64,000 nucleotides of DNA from Nostoc linckia NIES-25 (GTDB taxonomy: Bacteria; Cyanobacteriota; Cyanobacteriia; Cyanobacteriales; Nostocaceae). How positions within the stretch are numbered: the first letter of the stretch is position 1; each line of letters begins with the position of its first letter. The position numbers and the translations under genes are program-made. The stretch spans positions 6,225,809 to 6,289,808 of the forward strand of contig NZ_AP018222.1 of assembly GCF_002368035.1 (NCBI RefSeq), given 5' to 3'. This document shows positions 36,367 through 45,985 of this stretch, piece by piece. The notes under the pieces are model-generated. The model ran no database searches. It was not told the DNA's origin and saw nothing but the letters and a program-made list of their open reading frames with translations.

Positions 36367-36862
36367 CTTAGGTCGAAAACGAATGTTTGAAGTGTTTGAA
36401 TCGATTTTATTTTAGCTGAGGTTGAGCTAATAGGAAGATAATCCTTTAGTTTTTATCTCAACATAGCCAAGTATATTACACTAAAAGCCAGAATTGTTAT
36501 GCGATTACTAAATATTTTCCCAACAATTTATTTTATAGAATGCTGGCAATGCTGATAACTATATATATGTAGTTTGTGAATTACTGCTAAACTATATTTG
36601 TTTAAGTTTTCTAAACTAACCTATCATAGGTTGACTAGTTGCTGAAAATCATAACTGACTCAGACAATGATAAGCAAAACTGATCCTTAGTCATTAGTCA
36701 TTGGTCATTGGTCATTGGTCATTAGTCATTAGTCATAGATCTAAATAAATGACAAAACGCAAAGTCTCTTGCGTTCGCCCTGGTCTCGAAGAGAGGTTTC
36801 CGACCATCAGAACTTTGTAAGAGAGGACATGACAAAGGACAACTGACAGAGGACAAACAACA
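36367..36862. other. Gap with heptanucleotide repeats
   Basis: This is about 500 bases without a gene. Tandem GTCATTA/GTCATTG heptamers lie at about 36688-36736. Downstream of them, a unit containing CAGAACTTTGTAAGA is a second copy of sequence at 35897-35911, so the flanks of the cyAbrB gene carry the same repeat on both sides. Confidence 0.55.
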
Positions 36863-37306
36863 ATGAAACTAACTACCAGAGGACATTACAGTGTAAAGGC
36901 GTTGCTAGATTTGAGTTTACAGCCAAAATATGGCCCTGTATCTGTAAAAGCGATCGCCAAACGCCAAGATATCCCAGCTCCTTACCTCGAAAAACTACTA
37001 ATAGAAATGCGTCGTGCTGGGTTAGTGAATTCAATTCGTGGTAGCATCGGCGGATACCAATTGGCAAGAGAACCCATACAAATATCTATAGGACAAATTT
37101 TAGAAGCAGTGGGCGAGAGCATTACTCATTTACCCTATGGCACTCCAGCACCTACACAAGCTGAAGATTGGGTAACATTTACCCTTTGGCAAAGGCTTAA
37201 TCAAAAGCTCAAAGAAGCTTTGTACAGTATTACTCTGGCAGACCTTTATTACGATGCTCGTAGTTGGCAAGCTTCCCTTGGAGAAGAAGCAAGTTTTGTG
37301 GTTTAG
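36863..37306 (+). CDS. Rrf2-family transcriptional regulator
   Basis: This 147-residue protein has the Rrf2 winged-helix: MKLTTRGHYSVKALLDLSL, then VSVKAIAKRQDIPAPYLEKLL and LVNSIRGSIGGYQLAR. The region where IscR carries three cysteines for an Fe-S cluster has none here (ITHLPYGTPAPTQAED). The sensor is therefore not a classical Fe-S one, as in several cyanobacterial Rrf2 proteins. The target is unknown; the gene is followed by cobD after an 87-base repeat-containing gap. Confidence 0.93.
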   Translation: MKLTTRGHYSVKALLDLSLQPKYGPVSVKAIAKRQDIPAPYLEKLLIEMRRAGLVNSIRGSIGGYQLAREPIQISIGQILEAVGESITHLPYGTPAPTQAEDWVTFTLWQRLNQKLKEALYSITLADLYYDARSWQASLGEEASFVV

Positions 37307-37393
37307 TTATTAGGCATAGGGCATTGGGCATAGGGCATTGATTATTGTTAACTAACAAATGACTAATGACCAGTGACTAAGGACTAATGACTA

Positions 37394-38377
37394 ATGACAT
37401 CCGCTGTTGTTTTAATCATTGCGGCACTTTTAGATTACTTAATTGGCGATCCTTGGGGTTGGCCTCATCCCGTGCAATTTATGGGGTGGGTTATTTCTCG
37501 GTTAAGCAAATTTTTTCTGCATCTGTGTCAAAATTCTCTAACACAACGTCTAGCTGGAATTTTACTAGGCATTATCGTCATAATTGGTAGCGGACTTGTT
37601 GGTTTTTTCCTGATTCAAAGTGTCAAATGGGTGCATCCGCTGTTGGCAATTGGTTTAGAAAGTATTCTTTTGGCTAGTTGTTTTGCTGGTAAAAGTTTGC
37701 AAACAGCAGCAGTAGCTGTTTTACAACCTTTAACGGCAGGAGATTTAGAACAAGCGCGTCAGATTTTAAGTAATTATGTTGGTCGAGATACACAAAATCT
37801 TTCAGAAGCAGAAATTTTGCGAGCTATTTTAGAAACGGTCACAGAAAATGCTACTGATGGAGTAATGGCTCCACTTTTTTATGCAATTATTGGTGTCTTT
37901 GTGCCATTTGTGGGGCCAATTCCGTTAGCTTTAGCATACAAAGCCAGCAGCACCCTTGATTCAATGGTAGGTTATCGGGAAGCACCTTATACTTATTTTG
38001 GATGGTTTAGTGCCCGGTTGGAAGATTGTTTAACTTGGCTACCTTGTCGGTTAACAGTTATTACCCTTGCACTGTTATCGGGGAGGCCGATGTATGTTTG
38101 GCGAATTTGTAGCCGGGATGCAATTAACGATCCTAGTCCCAATTCTGGTTGGAGTGAGTGCGCCTACGCTGCGATTTTAGGTGTACAAATGGGTGGTAAA
38201 AATTGGTATCGTGGGGTAGCTAAACATAAACCATTGCTAGGAGATGCTATTTATCCCATTACCCCGAATTCTATTTATAATGCTTTGCAACTGACTCGAT
38301 ATTGTTTTTTACTATGGTTAGGGATAGCGATCGCTATCATCTTAATTAGGGCATGGGGCATGGGGGATGGGGTATAG
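37394..38377 (+). CDS. cobD: Adenosylcobinamide-phosphate synthase (CobD/CbiB)
   Basis: This 327-residue polytopic membrane protein has the family opening ALLDYLIGDPWGWPHPVQFMGWVI. The central ETVTENATDGVMAPLFYAIIG segment lies near residue 155, and NDPSPNSGWSECAYAAILGVQMGG near 253. It attaches aminopropanol (or its phosphate) to adenosylcobyric acid late in cobalamin or pseudocobalamin synthesis. The upstream gap is only 87 bases of TGACTAATGAC repeats, too short for a cobalamin riboswitch. Confidence 0.95.
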   Translation: MTSAVVLIIAALLDYLIGDPWGWPHPVQFMGWVISRLSKFFLHLCQNSLTQRLAGILLGIIVIIGSGLVGFFLIQSVKWVHPLLAIGLESILLASCFAGKSLQTAAVAVLQPLTAGDLEQARQILSNYVGRDTQNLSEAEILRAILETVTENATDGVMAPLFYAIIGVFVPFVGPIPLALAYKASSTLDSMVGYREAPYTYFGWFSARLEDCLTWLPCRLTVITLALLSGRPMYVWRICSRDAINDPSPNSGWSECAYAAILGVQMGGKNWYRGVAKHKPLLGDAIYPITPNSIYNALQLTRYCFLLWLGIAIAIILIRAWGMGDGV

Positions 38378-38503
38378 GGAAGAGTGGGAGGGGCGGGAAG
38401 CTTTTTCATAATCTCCCAACACTCCCCCATTTCCTCATCTCTTCATATCTTCATCCTCATGCCCAATGCCCAATGCCCCATGCCCTATTCCCCAAAGATA
38501 GCT

Positions 38504-39040
38504 ATGTCTGCAAAAGTAGTTGAGATCCTTTCATCAGAAGAAATCCGCCGTACCTTAACTCGCCTTGCTTCTCAAATTGTGGAAAGGTCGCGCGATTTAT
38601 CCCAATTGGTGCTTCTTGGTATATACACTAGGGGTGCGTTATTAGCCGAATTGTTGGCGCGTCAGATTGAAACCCTTGAAGGTGTACCTGTTTCCGTCGG
38701 CGCTTTGGATATTACATTTTATCGAGATGACCTTGACAAAATTGGTTTGCGAACTCCTGCCAAAAGCGATATTCCTTTTGACTTGACGGGGAAAACTGTT
38801 GTTCTGGTGGATGACGTAATTTTCAAAGGACGGACAATTCGTGCGGCTTTGAATGCTGTAAATGAGTACGGAAGACCGGAGGTAATTCGTTTAGCTGTGT
38901 TGGTAGACAGGGGTCATCGTGAGTTACCAATTCACCCAGATTTTATTGGTAAGCAGTTACCTACCGCTAAAGAAGAAATTGTCAAAGTTTACTTACAAGA
39001 TTGTGATGGAAGAGATGCAGTAGAGTTAATGGGAGATTAG
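38504..39040 (+). CDS. pyrR: PyrR bifunctional pyrimidine regulator / uracil phosphoribosyltransferase
   Basis: This 178-residue protein has the PRPP loop VVLVDDVIFKGRTIRAAL near residue 97 and the PyrR-specific LGIYTRGALLAELLA and VGALDITFYRDDL. An in-frame extension of 40 codons upstream translates GGGCATGGGG-type repeat DNA and is excluded; the ATG at 38504 precedes the conserved KVVEILSSEEIRRTL. The product salvages uracil to UMP and in Gram-positives controls pyr attenuation; no pyr attenuator is nearby. Confidence 0.93.
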   Translation: MSAKVVEILSSEEIRRTLTRLASQIVERSRDLSQLVLLGIYTRGALLAELLARQIETLEGVPVSVGALDITFYRDDLDKIGLRTPAKSDIPFDLTGKTVVLVDDVIFKGRTIRAALNAVNEYGRPEVIRLAVLVDRGHRELPIHPDFIGKQLPTAKEEIVKVYLQDCDGRDAVELMGD

Positions 39041-39185
39041 TTATTTTTAATGGGGTATTGGGCAAGCAGCAGGTGTGGGAGGTGTGGGAGGACGGTGAAG
39101 AAATCTTTCCCCCCACACTCCCCACATTCCCCCATCTCCCCATCTCCCCATCTCCCCATCTTTGCGTCTTCTCCATCCCCACACC

Positions 39186-39569
39186 TTACCGCAAAATCGG
39201 ACTCCCGTGATGATGGACTAAATACCATTTTTCACCGAGAAGTTGAAATACATTTGTAGCTGTTGATTGTGCTTCGAGTCTTCTCGAACCTACAACTTGA
39301 AACACATTTTCTATCAGCACAACATAAGCGATATTATCAGTTATTTCTGTAGCAATTACATCTGTGCTTATTTCAATATAAGCAGTGTTTTTAAATATCT
39401 GCTCCCAGGAGGTGCGAATCTCTTTCCAACCTCGCAACACTCTACTTCCAGGATGAATACAAAAACTACCAGTTCCCTGTGACCATATTGCACTCATCGC
39501 CTCAATATCTTTTCTTTCAAAAGCTCGATAAAAAGCTGTATTAGCGGCTAAAACTTCATCTTTGGTCAT
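39186..39569 (-). CDS. NTF2/SnoaL-like fold protein
   Basis: This 127-residue protein is a single cone-shaped NTF2-like domain: NTAFYRAFERKDIEAMSAIWSQ at the start, then GTGSFCIHPGSRVLRGWKEIRTSWEQIF, and a final HHHGSPIL. The small-molecule ligand or dimer partner is unknown. Widely present in cyanobacteria as a stand-alone protein. The start at 39569 agrees with the family. Repeat DNA lies on both sides. Confidence 0.88.
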   Translation of the reverse strand: MTKDEVLAANTAFYRAFERKDIEAMSAIWSQGTGSFCIHPGSRVLRGWKEIRTSWEQIFKNTAYIEISTDVIATEITDNIAYVVLIENVFQVVGSRRLEAQSTATNVFQLLGEKWYLVHHHGSPILR

Positions 39570-39780
39570 GGGATTTAAATAGTTAGGAGTTAGGAGTTAG
39601 AAGTTGAGAGTTAGAAGGTGTTGAAAAGTTGTGAGTGGTAAAATTACGTGAATTCAATCTATAGCATTTTGACCTCATTCCCAGCTGTTTGAACCGTTTG
39701 AGAACTTATTTTTCCCCGGAACGTTCGCCGATATTGGCTGCTGTGAACATTTATGCGTTCATGCTATGTTTTTTATAACC

Positions 39781-39881
39781 CAATACGGTTCAGTTAAGGA
39801 CTAATTATACAAATTATGGGTTTTTGAGACGCGATAAATCGCCGTCTCTACAAGTATTTTGATCTTATCTGAACTGTATTT
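39781..39881. mobile_element. MITE-like element, copy 2
   Basis: About 100 bp, beginning CAATACGGTTCAGTTAA and ending ATCTGAACTGTATT. TTTTTTATAACC flanks both sides, as a target duplication would. The interior holds a GAGACGCGATAAATCGCCGTCTC palindrome-like core (related to the TAGAGACGT family), unlike the G/C-run core of copies 1 and 3. Confidence 0.75.
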
Positions 39882-39975
39882 TTTATAACCAATCATCTCG
39901 AAATCTGTATTTAACACATTTTACAAGGATTGGAATTTGATTAACTCCTAATTCTCAATTCTTAACTCCTGACAC

Positions 39976-41865
39976 CTAACTCTTTTTAACTGTACTAATA
40001 GTTTGTAATAATTGATTAGCTGTATAAGGCTTAGACAAAAAGGCTTTGATTCCTATATCATAAGCGGCATCAACTTTATCTGCTGAACTCAGTCCGCTGA
40101 CGGCGATAATTTTGACATCTGGATTAATTTTTCGCAGGGTGCGGATGGTAGTTAGTCCATCCATAGATGGCATAAGCATATCAGTTAATACAAGAGATAT
40201 TTTGTCTCGGTATTCTGCATATAAGGCTATAGCTTCGATACCATCGCTGGCTGTAATTGCTTTATAGTTATGACTTTCTAAAGATGTTTTTGTCACATCT
40301 CGAATGGCTGCTTCGTCATCTACAACTAAAATTAATTCTCCTTGACCTGGAGGTAATTCTTGGTGTTGTTCTTCTATAGTCTCGGTTGCATCTTGGGCTG
40401 GCAAATATACCTGAAATTGGCTGCCTTTGCCGGTTTCACTGTATACGTTGATAAAACCGCCGTGGCTTTTAATAATACCAAGCACTGTAGACAAACCAAG
40501 ACCAGTTCCTTTGCCAACTTCTTTAGTAGTAAAAAATGGCTCAAATATCCGATCTAATATTTCTGCTTGAATGCCAATTCCCCCATCAGCTACGCTAATG
40601 ACAACGTGATGGCCAACTTTAGCATCAATATGCATTTTGGTAAAATTTTCATCAACGAAAAGGTTTTCAGCAGAGATTTTTAAAGCTCCACCATTTGGCA
40701 TTGCGTCACGAGCATTGACACACAGATTCATCAGTACTTGATGCAGTTGGGTAGCATCGCCAGATACAGTCCAAAGATCTGGGGAAATTTGGGTAAAAAC
40801 TTCTATGGATTTGGGAAAAGTTTCTTTAATAATTTGCTGAATTTCTATTATTAAATGCTTTAATTGTAAGATTGTGCGATCGCCTTCCAGCCCACGGGTA
40901 AAAGATAATACTTGCTTGACTAAATTTGCCCCCCGTTTAGCGTTAGCAATCAATATTGGCAGCAGTCGCCGAGAACGATCATCATTGACTTGTGCCTCTA
41001 ATAGTTGGGCTGTCATCAAAATCGGCGCTAGAACGTTATTCAAATCGTGGGCGATACCACTGGCTAAGGTACCAATACTTTCTAATCGCTGGGCGCGAAG
41101 AAATTGAGCTTCTAGTTGTTTTTTCTGCGTGATATCAGTATTTACGACGAGGATAGTTTGTGTCTTTTTACTGAATTCTTGCACTAATGTCCAACGACTT
41201 TCAACAATAATTTCTTTACCTGATTTTGTTTTTTGATATAGCTCTCCTTCCCAAGAACCATTTTTAATCAAAATACTGAGTGCTTCTTGAACTTGACACA
41301 GATGTTTTTCTTGCCAGAGAATTCGTGTCTTTTTATTGATGGCTTCTTCTTTTTTCCAACCGTACAGTTGCTCGGCAGCTTTGTTCCAAAATAAAATTTT
41401 ATCGTTTAAATCGCGGACAAAAATTGCATCGGTGGCAACATCCAATAAAGCAGCTTGTTCGCGAATTTTCTGTTCTGTTTGTTTGCGTTCAATGGCGTAG
41501 CGGATGGAACGCTCTAACAAAGGTGCCGTCAATTGGCTTTTTTCCAAATAATCTGCGGCTCCGGCTTTCATCGCTTCTAGATCTATTTCCCAATCGCCCT
41601 GACCGGTGAGTAAAATTATCGGAGAAGAACAGCCGTTGGCAATGGCTTCGCGCAATAGTTCTAGTCCATTGTGCGGCCCCAAACGGTAGTCTACAAGATA
41701 AATGTCATGTTGGTGTAGAGCGATCGCACTTTTGGCTGCTTCATAATTATCCACCCATTGCAGTTCGCACTTTGCTACCTGGAATTCGCTAAACCAATAA
41801 CGAGTCAAAATATAATCATCTTCATCATCATCAACGAACAGAACTTTGATGGGGCTGCTGTCCAT
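39976..41865 (-). CDS. Hybrid sensor histidine kinase: REC-PAS-HisKA-HATPase-REC
   Basis: This 629-residue protein starts with a receiver (LFVDDDEDDYILT, phospho-Asp in IYLVDYRLG). A PAS domain follows (~135-250, IFVRDLNDKILFWNKAAEQLYGW), then HisKA with the His in LASGIAHDLNNVLAPI near residue 271. The ATPase domain has GGIGIQ and GKGTGLGLSTVLGIIKSHGG, and a C-terminal receiver (LVVDDEAAIRDV, LTDMLMPSMDG) ends it. It overlaps the preceding response-regulator gene by 35 bases, so the two are co-expressed. It is probably cytosolic; the signal is unknown. Confidence 0.95.
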   Translation of the reverse strand: MDSSPIKVLFVDDDEDDYILTRYWFSEFQVAKCELQWVDNYEAAKSAIALHQHDIYLVDYRLGPHNGLELLREAIANGCSSPIILLTGQGDWEIDLEAMKAGAADYLEKSQLTAPLLERSIRYAIERKQTEQKIREQAALLDVATDAIFVRDLNDKILFWNKAAEQLYGWKKEEAINKKTRILWQEKHLCQVQEALSILIKNGSWEGELYQKTKSGKEIIVESRWTLVQEFSKKTQTILVVNTDITQKKQLEAQFLRAQRLESIGTLASGIAHDLNNVLAPILMTAQLLEAQVNDDRSRRLLPILIANAKRGANLVKQVLSFTRGLEGDRTILQLKHLIIEIQQIIKETFPKSIEVFTQISPDLWTVSGDATQLHQVLMNLCVNARDAMPNGGALKISAENLFVDENFTKMHIDAKVGHHVVISVADGGIGIQAEILDRIFEPFFTTKEVGKGTGLGLSTVLGIIKSHGGFINVYSETGKGSQFQVYLPAQDATETIEEQHQELPPGQGELILVVDDEAAIRDVTKTSLESHNYKAITASDGIEAIALYAEYRDKISLVLTDMLMPSMDGLTTIRTLRKINPDVKIIAVSGLSSADKVDAAYDIGIKAFLSKPYTANQLLQTISTVKKS

Positions 41866-42328
41866 GTTTTTCTCCCATTACTTCTGTTGGCAGTTTTACA
41901 GTTTCAAACCAGTATTTTCCTAGAGTTTTCATTACCTCTACTAAAGAAGCAAAAGTCACTGGCTTAATGATGAAGGAGTTTGCACCCAAGTCGTAGGTAT
42001 GATATACATCTTCTTGGTCGCTCGATGTTGATAGAATAACAACAGGAATTCGCCGCAGATGTGGGTCAGTTTTTATTTCTTTGAGCGCCTCAAAACCGTC
42101 TTTTTTCGGCATATTCAAATCTAATAAAATTAAACCTGGATGCGGTTTACCGCTGTTGCTAGCATATCGACCGCGGTGGTATAAATAATCCATCAAGTCT
42201 TCACCATTGCTAACGATGTACAGTTCAATTGGCAATTGACTTTCTGCCAATGCCTCCCGAACCAACATTTTGTCGTCTTCGTCATCATCAGCCATTAAAA
42301 TTGTGACGTTTGTTTCTCGACCCTTCAC
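41831..42328 (-). CDS. Single-domain response regulator (Rcp1-like)
   Basis: This receiver-only protein of about 165 residues has acidic pocket MADDDEDD, phospho-Asp in LILLDLNMPKKDG, and Lys in FIIKPVTF. The extended frame to 42469 has non-conserved sequence. The GTG at 42328 has AAGGAG 10 bases upstream and lies 11 codons before the receiver, so it is chosen; ATG at 42349 is the alternative. Rcp1-type regulators serve as phospho-acceptors of phytochrome-class kinases. It sits between two hybrid kinases on the same strand and overlaps the second. Confidence 0.9.
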   Translation of the reverse strand: MKGRETNVTILMADDDEDDKMLVREALAESQLPIELYIVSNGEDLMDYLYHRGRYASNSGKPHPGLILLDLNMPKKDGFEALKEIKTDPHLRRIPVVILSTSSDQEDVYHTYDLGANSFIIKPVTFASLVEVMKTLGKYWFETVKLPTEVMGEKHGQQPHQSSVR

Positions 42329-42634
42329 TATGCATCGTCTCCTTTGCATTGGTTTATTAGTATGAATCAAGTTATTAACTTGGCACAGATGGCAACTCGC
42401 ACATTGACAAAAATAAGCAAATATGCAATTTATATATTGAGCTATGAAAGCTTCATTTTTTAACAACAAGCTGGATGTTGCAGTGGTAGTAGAAAACCGA
42501 AAACGACTGAATCTTATTAAGAGTTAACATAATGGCTAATCTATACAATCAATAAGTCCTATAAATTAGAGGTCACAATTGTACAATTAAGCTAATTTTT
42601 GGGTCTGGTCTTAATCCCTCTCTAGGAAGAAAAA

Positions 42635-45600
42635 TTAAGCCAGAGAATCAACCGACAATGTGACAAAAAACTTCGATCCTTTCCCTGGTGTACTTTGGGC
42701 TGCGATCGCTCCATGATGACGCTCGGTAATTTTCCGACAGATAGCTAAACCTATACCAGTCCCTTCGTATTCAGTATTAGTGTGTAAACGTTGAAAAACG
42801 TTGAAAATGCGATCGAGATACTTTTCGTCAAAACCAATACCATTATCTTCTATAACTATTTCGCAAAGGTCAGAACTGTTACACAGTTTATTTGTTTGAT
42901 TGTTTAAAATGCTGCCAGAAATTTTGATTACAGGCGGTACATCTCGGCGGTGGAATTTTAGAGCGTTACCGATGATATTTTGCAACAATTGGCGCATTTG
43001 TACGGGATCGGCTTTGATAGTGGGTAACTCTCCGATTTCCACAGTTGCTTTAGTTTGCTGGACATAGATTTCTAAATCAGACAATACTTCTTGGGCGATC
43101 TTTGCCAGATTTACCGATACAAAAGGCTGGGCCCTGGTAGTAACCCGTGAAAGTGTCAGCAAGTCTTCAATTAATGTCTGCATTCTGTTAGCAGCATTCT
43201 GCATCCGTTCTAAATAATCGCGCCCCTGTTCGGCCAAGATGTCGCCATAGGTAACTTTGAGGCGATCGCCAAAGGTTTTAATCTTACGCAGTGGTTCTTG
43301 CAAATCGTGGGAGGCGACAAATGCAAATTGCTGCAATTCTTGATTGGAACGGGCGAGTTCTTGCCGTTGGCGAATTTCTTGCTCTAGAATTTGGCTCTGA
43401 GCTAAAGCAATACCGATTTGATCTGCTAGTTGTTGCAAAAGCTCAATTTCCCAGCTAGTCCACTCACGGGGATGGGCGCACTGATGGGCAATTAACAGCC
43501 CCCAGAGTTCATTTTTCAACAAAATCGGGACTATAAGGTTGGCTTTGATGGCGAATCGTTCCAGCAATTCCATGTAGTCAGGTTGGATATCCGCTTCCCT
43601 GATGTCCCTAATGGAACTAATTCCCCCTTGGCGGTAATGCTCGATGTAATTGTCACGAAAGCAAGAGTCAGTAATTTCCTGCCCCATAACAACAGGCAAA
43701 CCAGGAACTACTGCTTCTTGAACCGCTACAAAAGAGCCATCTGGCTGTAGGCGCAAGATTAATACCCGATCGGCAAGCACTAGCTTTTGCACTTCTATGA
43801 CGCTCGTTTGCAAAATTTCATCGATTTGTAAAGATTGACGAATTTTGAAGGTGATATTAGCGAATAGTTGCGATCGCATATTTTGGCGTTGTAATTCTGC
43901 TTGCACGCGGTTGCGTTCGCGCAGGGCGGCTTGGCGTTCGGTAATATCCATCATTGCCCCCATTATTCGCACTGGCTTACCTGTTTGGTCGTGGACAACG
44001 TAACCGCGATCGAACACGTAGGCGTAGGAACCGTTACTGCGGCGAAAGCGGTATTCATTTGACCAAAATTTCTCACCGCTCTCGATTAAAGCACGCGCTT
44101 GGCTAGCAATTCTGTGTCTATCCTCTGGATGGATGTGTTCGCTCCACCAATCAGCAGTAAAACTTATTTGCTCAAGGGAGTAACCAAACAATGTTTGTAA
44201 AGCTTGATTCCACCATACCTTATTAGTCAGCAAATCCCAGTCCCATAAGAGATCGTTGGTAGCACGGGCGACTATTTGGAAACGTTCTTCGCTTTGACGC
44301 AATTGTTCTTCTGCTAATTTACGTTCGGTAATATCCGTATGACAACTAGTCATCCGCACTACATTACCATCTTCGTCCCAGACTGCCTGACCGCGATTCA
44401 AAACCCATTTGTAAGTGCCATTTTTACACTGAATTCGATGTTCGCTGATGAAAAACGGAGTAATCTGAGCAAAATGATCGGCGATCGCTTGTCTGACAAA
44501 TGCTTTATCATCTGGATGTACTCGTGTTGCCCATTCATCTAAATCATCGGCAATTTCGTCTTCTTCATAACCAAGCATTTGCTTCCAACGAGTTGAAAAA
44601 AATACTCGATCGTTTTGAACGTTCCAGTCCCAAATACCATCATTAGTACCCCGTACCACTAACTGATAGCGTTCTTGGCTTTCTTTGAGGGCGTTTTCCA
44701 CCCGTTGACGCTCAATGGCAGCCGCGAGAACATTAGCAACAGATTGGAGAAAATAAATTTCATCTTTGGTGAAAGTCTGGTGTCTGATTGTGTGTGCCCC
44801 TAAGACGCCGAAAGGACGCTCTTTGCCATGAATCACCACGCTAATTCCGCTCACTACTTGATGATCCAATAGCAGTTGCGGCCCATTAAATCGCGTTTCG
44901 GTTCGGAGGTCATTGACAATCACCGGGCCGCTAGAAAGTAGCGTATACCCCGCTTGCGAATTCATCAATGCGCTGACGGTGGCCTTTCCCACCAAACCAG
45001 GCTGCCAACCTACTCCAGCCCTTAGCAGTAATGCATTACCATTTGGTAGTAGTTCTAAAACTTTACAATACTCAACTTTTAGGCACTGGGCAACGATGCT
45101 CACGCATAAGTTCATCAGTGTACTTAAGTCTGTAACAGCTAGGGCTATTTGGCTGAGTTCTGCCACCATTGCCTGCTGGTTAGCATGAACTTCTAGTGCT
45201 TCCTCTACTTGCTTGCGCTTGGTGATATCTACGTCTATTGCAGACATTCCCACAGCGACACCTAAGGCATCCCGGCAGACAACTCCTTTGCTTGCTAAAT
45301 GCCGAATGCTACCATCGAGCAAAATCACTCGAAATTCGATGTCGTATTCTACCCCATTTTTTATAGTTTGCTGATGCGATCGCCTCACATTATCGCGGTC
45401 TTGGGGATGAATGCGGTTAACAAAAGCATCGTAGGTGTCGTTAGAAGTCCCTCTTTCCCAGCCAAAAGCTGTTTCTAGGTTACCTGAATAACTAATTTCG
45501 TTAGTCAGAAGATCCCAGTTCCAAATGCTCATGCCAGCAGACTCTAATGCTAATTTCAGCTGTGCTTCCCGCAGTTGTCCCTGGGCAGTTTGTTGTTGTA

Positions 45601-45985
45601 ATTGCTGCTTAGTACGATGAGCTTCTAGAAGACGGCGCAATCTTTGACGTAATATCGGCCATTGAATCGGCTTAGTAATAAAATCAGTTGCACCCACAGC
45701 AAAAGCTTCTTCCACGGTTGCCGGGTCATCAAAATCGGTAACTATTAATACTGGTGCTTCTTTGCCATCGGAGAGTGCTTGCAGTTGAGCGCAACAGCTA
45801 AAACCATCCATTTCTGGCATTATGGCATCCAACAGGACTAGATCTGGGTGCAGGCGAATATAGGTAGCGATCGCCTCTAAACCGTTACTCGCTTCTACCA
45901 CTTGATACCCTGCTTGTTTCAATAGCTCACACAGATACATTCGCGTTAAACGATCGTCGTCTACAACCAAAATCAGGTTAGTCAT
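42635..45985 (-). CDS. Large hybrid sensor kinase: REC-PAS-GAF-PAS-PAS-GAF-HisKA-HATPase
   Basis: This 1116-residue protein starts with a receiver with phospho-Asp53 (LVLLDAIMPEMDG). A PAS (~145-265), GAF (~275-440), two PAS domains (~445-570 and ~575-700), and a second GAF (~715-880) follow. The HisKA has FAFVASHDLQEPLRKIKTF, and the ATPase IVIEDNGIGFDEKYLDRIFNVFQRLH with GTGIGLAICRK. The HDLQEPLRK HisKA subtype is that of phytochrome-like kinases. The second GAF has no obvious bilin Cys. It lies upstream of the response regulator and is the likely phosphodonor. Confidence 0.95.
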   Translation of the reverse strand: MTNLILVVDDDRLTRMYLCELLKQAGYQVVEASNGLEAIATYIRLHPDLVLLDAIMPEMDGFSCCAQLQALSDGKEAPVLIVTDFDDPATVEEAFAVGATDFITKPIQWPILRQRLRRLLEAHRTKQQLQQQTAQGQLREAQLKLALESAGMSIWNWDLLTNEISYSGNLETAFGWERGTSNDTYDAFVNRIHPQDRDNVRRSHQQTIKNGVEYDIEFRVILLDGSIRHLASKGVVCRDALGVAVGMSAIDVDITKRKQVEEALEVHANQQAMVAELSQIALAVTDLSTLMNLCVSIVAQCLKVEYCKVLELLPNGNALLLRAGVGWQPGLVGKATVSALMNSQAGYTLLSSGPVIVNDLRTETRFNGPQLLLDHQVVSGISVVIHGKERPFGVLGAHTIRHQTFTKDEIYFLQSVANVLAAAIERQRVENALKESQERYQLVVRGTNDGIWDWNVQNDRVFFSTRWKQMLGYEEDEIADDLDEWATRVHPDDKAFVRQAIADHFAQITPFFISEHRIQCKNGTYKWVLNRGQAVWDEDGNVVRMTSCHTDITERKLAEEQLRQSEERFQIVARATNDLLWDWDLLTNKVWWNQALQTLFGYSLEQISFTADWWSEHIHPEDRHRIASQARALIESGEKFWSNEYRFRRSNGSYAYVFDRGYVVHDQTGKPVRIMGAMMDITERQAALRERNRVQAELQRQNMRSQLFANITFKIRQSLQIDEILQTSVIEVQKLVLADRVLILRLQPDGSFVAVQEAVVPGLPVVMGQEITDSCFRDNYIEHYRQGGISSIRDIREADIQPDYMELLERFAIKANLIVPILLKNELWGLLIAHQCAHPREWTSWEIELLQQLADQIGIALAQSQILEQEIRQRQELARSNQELQQFAFVASHDLQEPLRKIKTFGDRLKVTYGDILAEQGRDYLERMQNAANRMQTLIEDLLTLSRVTTRAQPFVSVNLAKIAQEVLSDLEIYVQQTKATVEIGELPTIKADPVQMRQLLQNIIGNALKFHRRDVPPVIKISGSILNNQTNKLCNSSDLCEIVIEDNGIGFDEKYLDRIFNVFQRLHTNTEYEGTGIGLAICRKITERHHGAIAAQSTPGKGSKFFVTLSVDSLA

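Noticed and set aside
37307..37393. Cobalamin riboswitch before cobD
   Set aside because: The gap is only 87 bases, mainly GGGCATAG and TGACTAATGAC repeats, far shorter than a cobalamin riboswitch (~200 bases).
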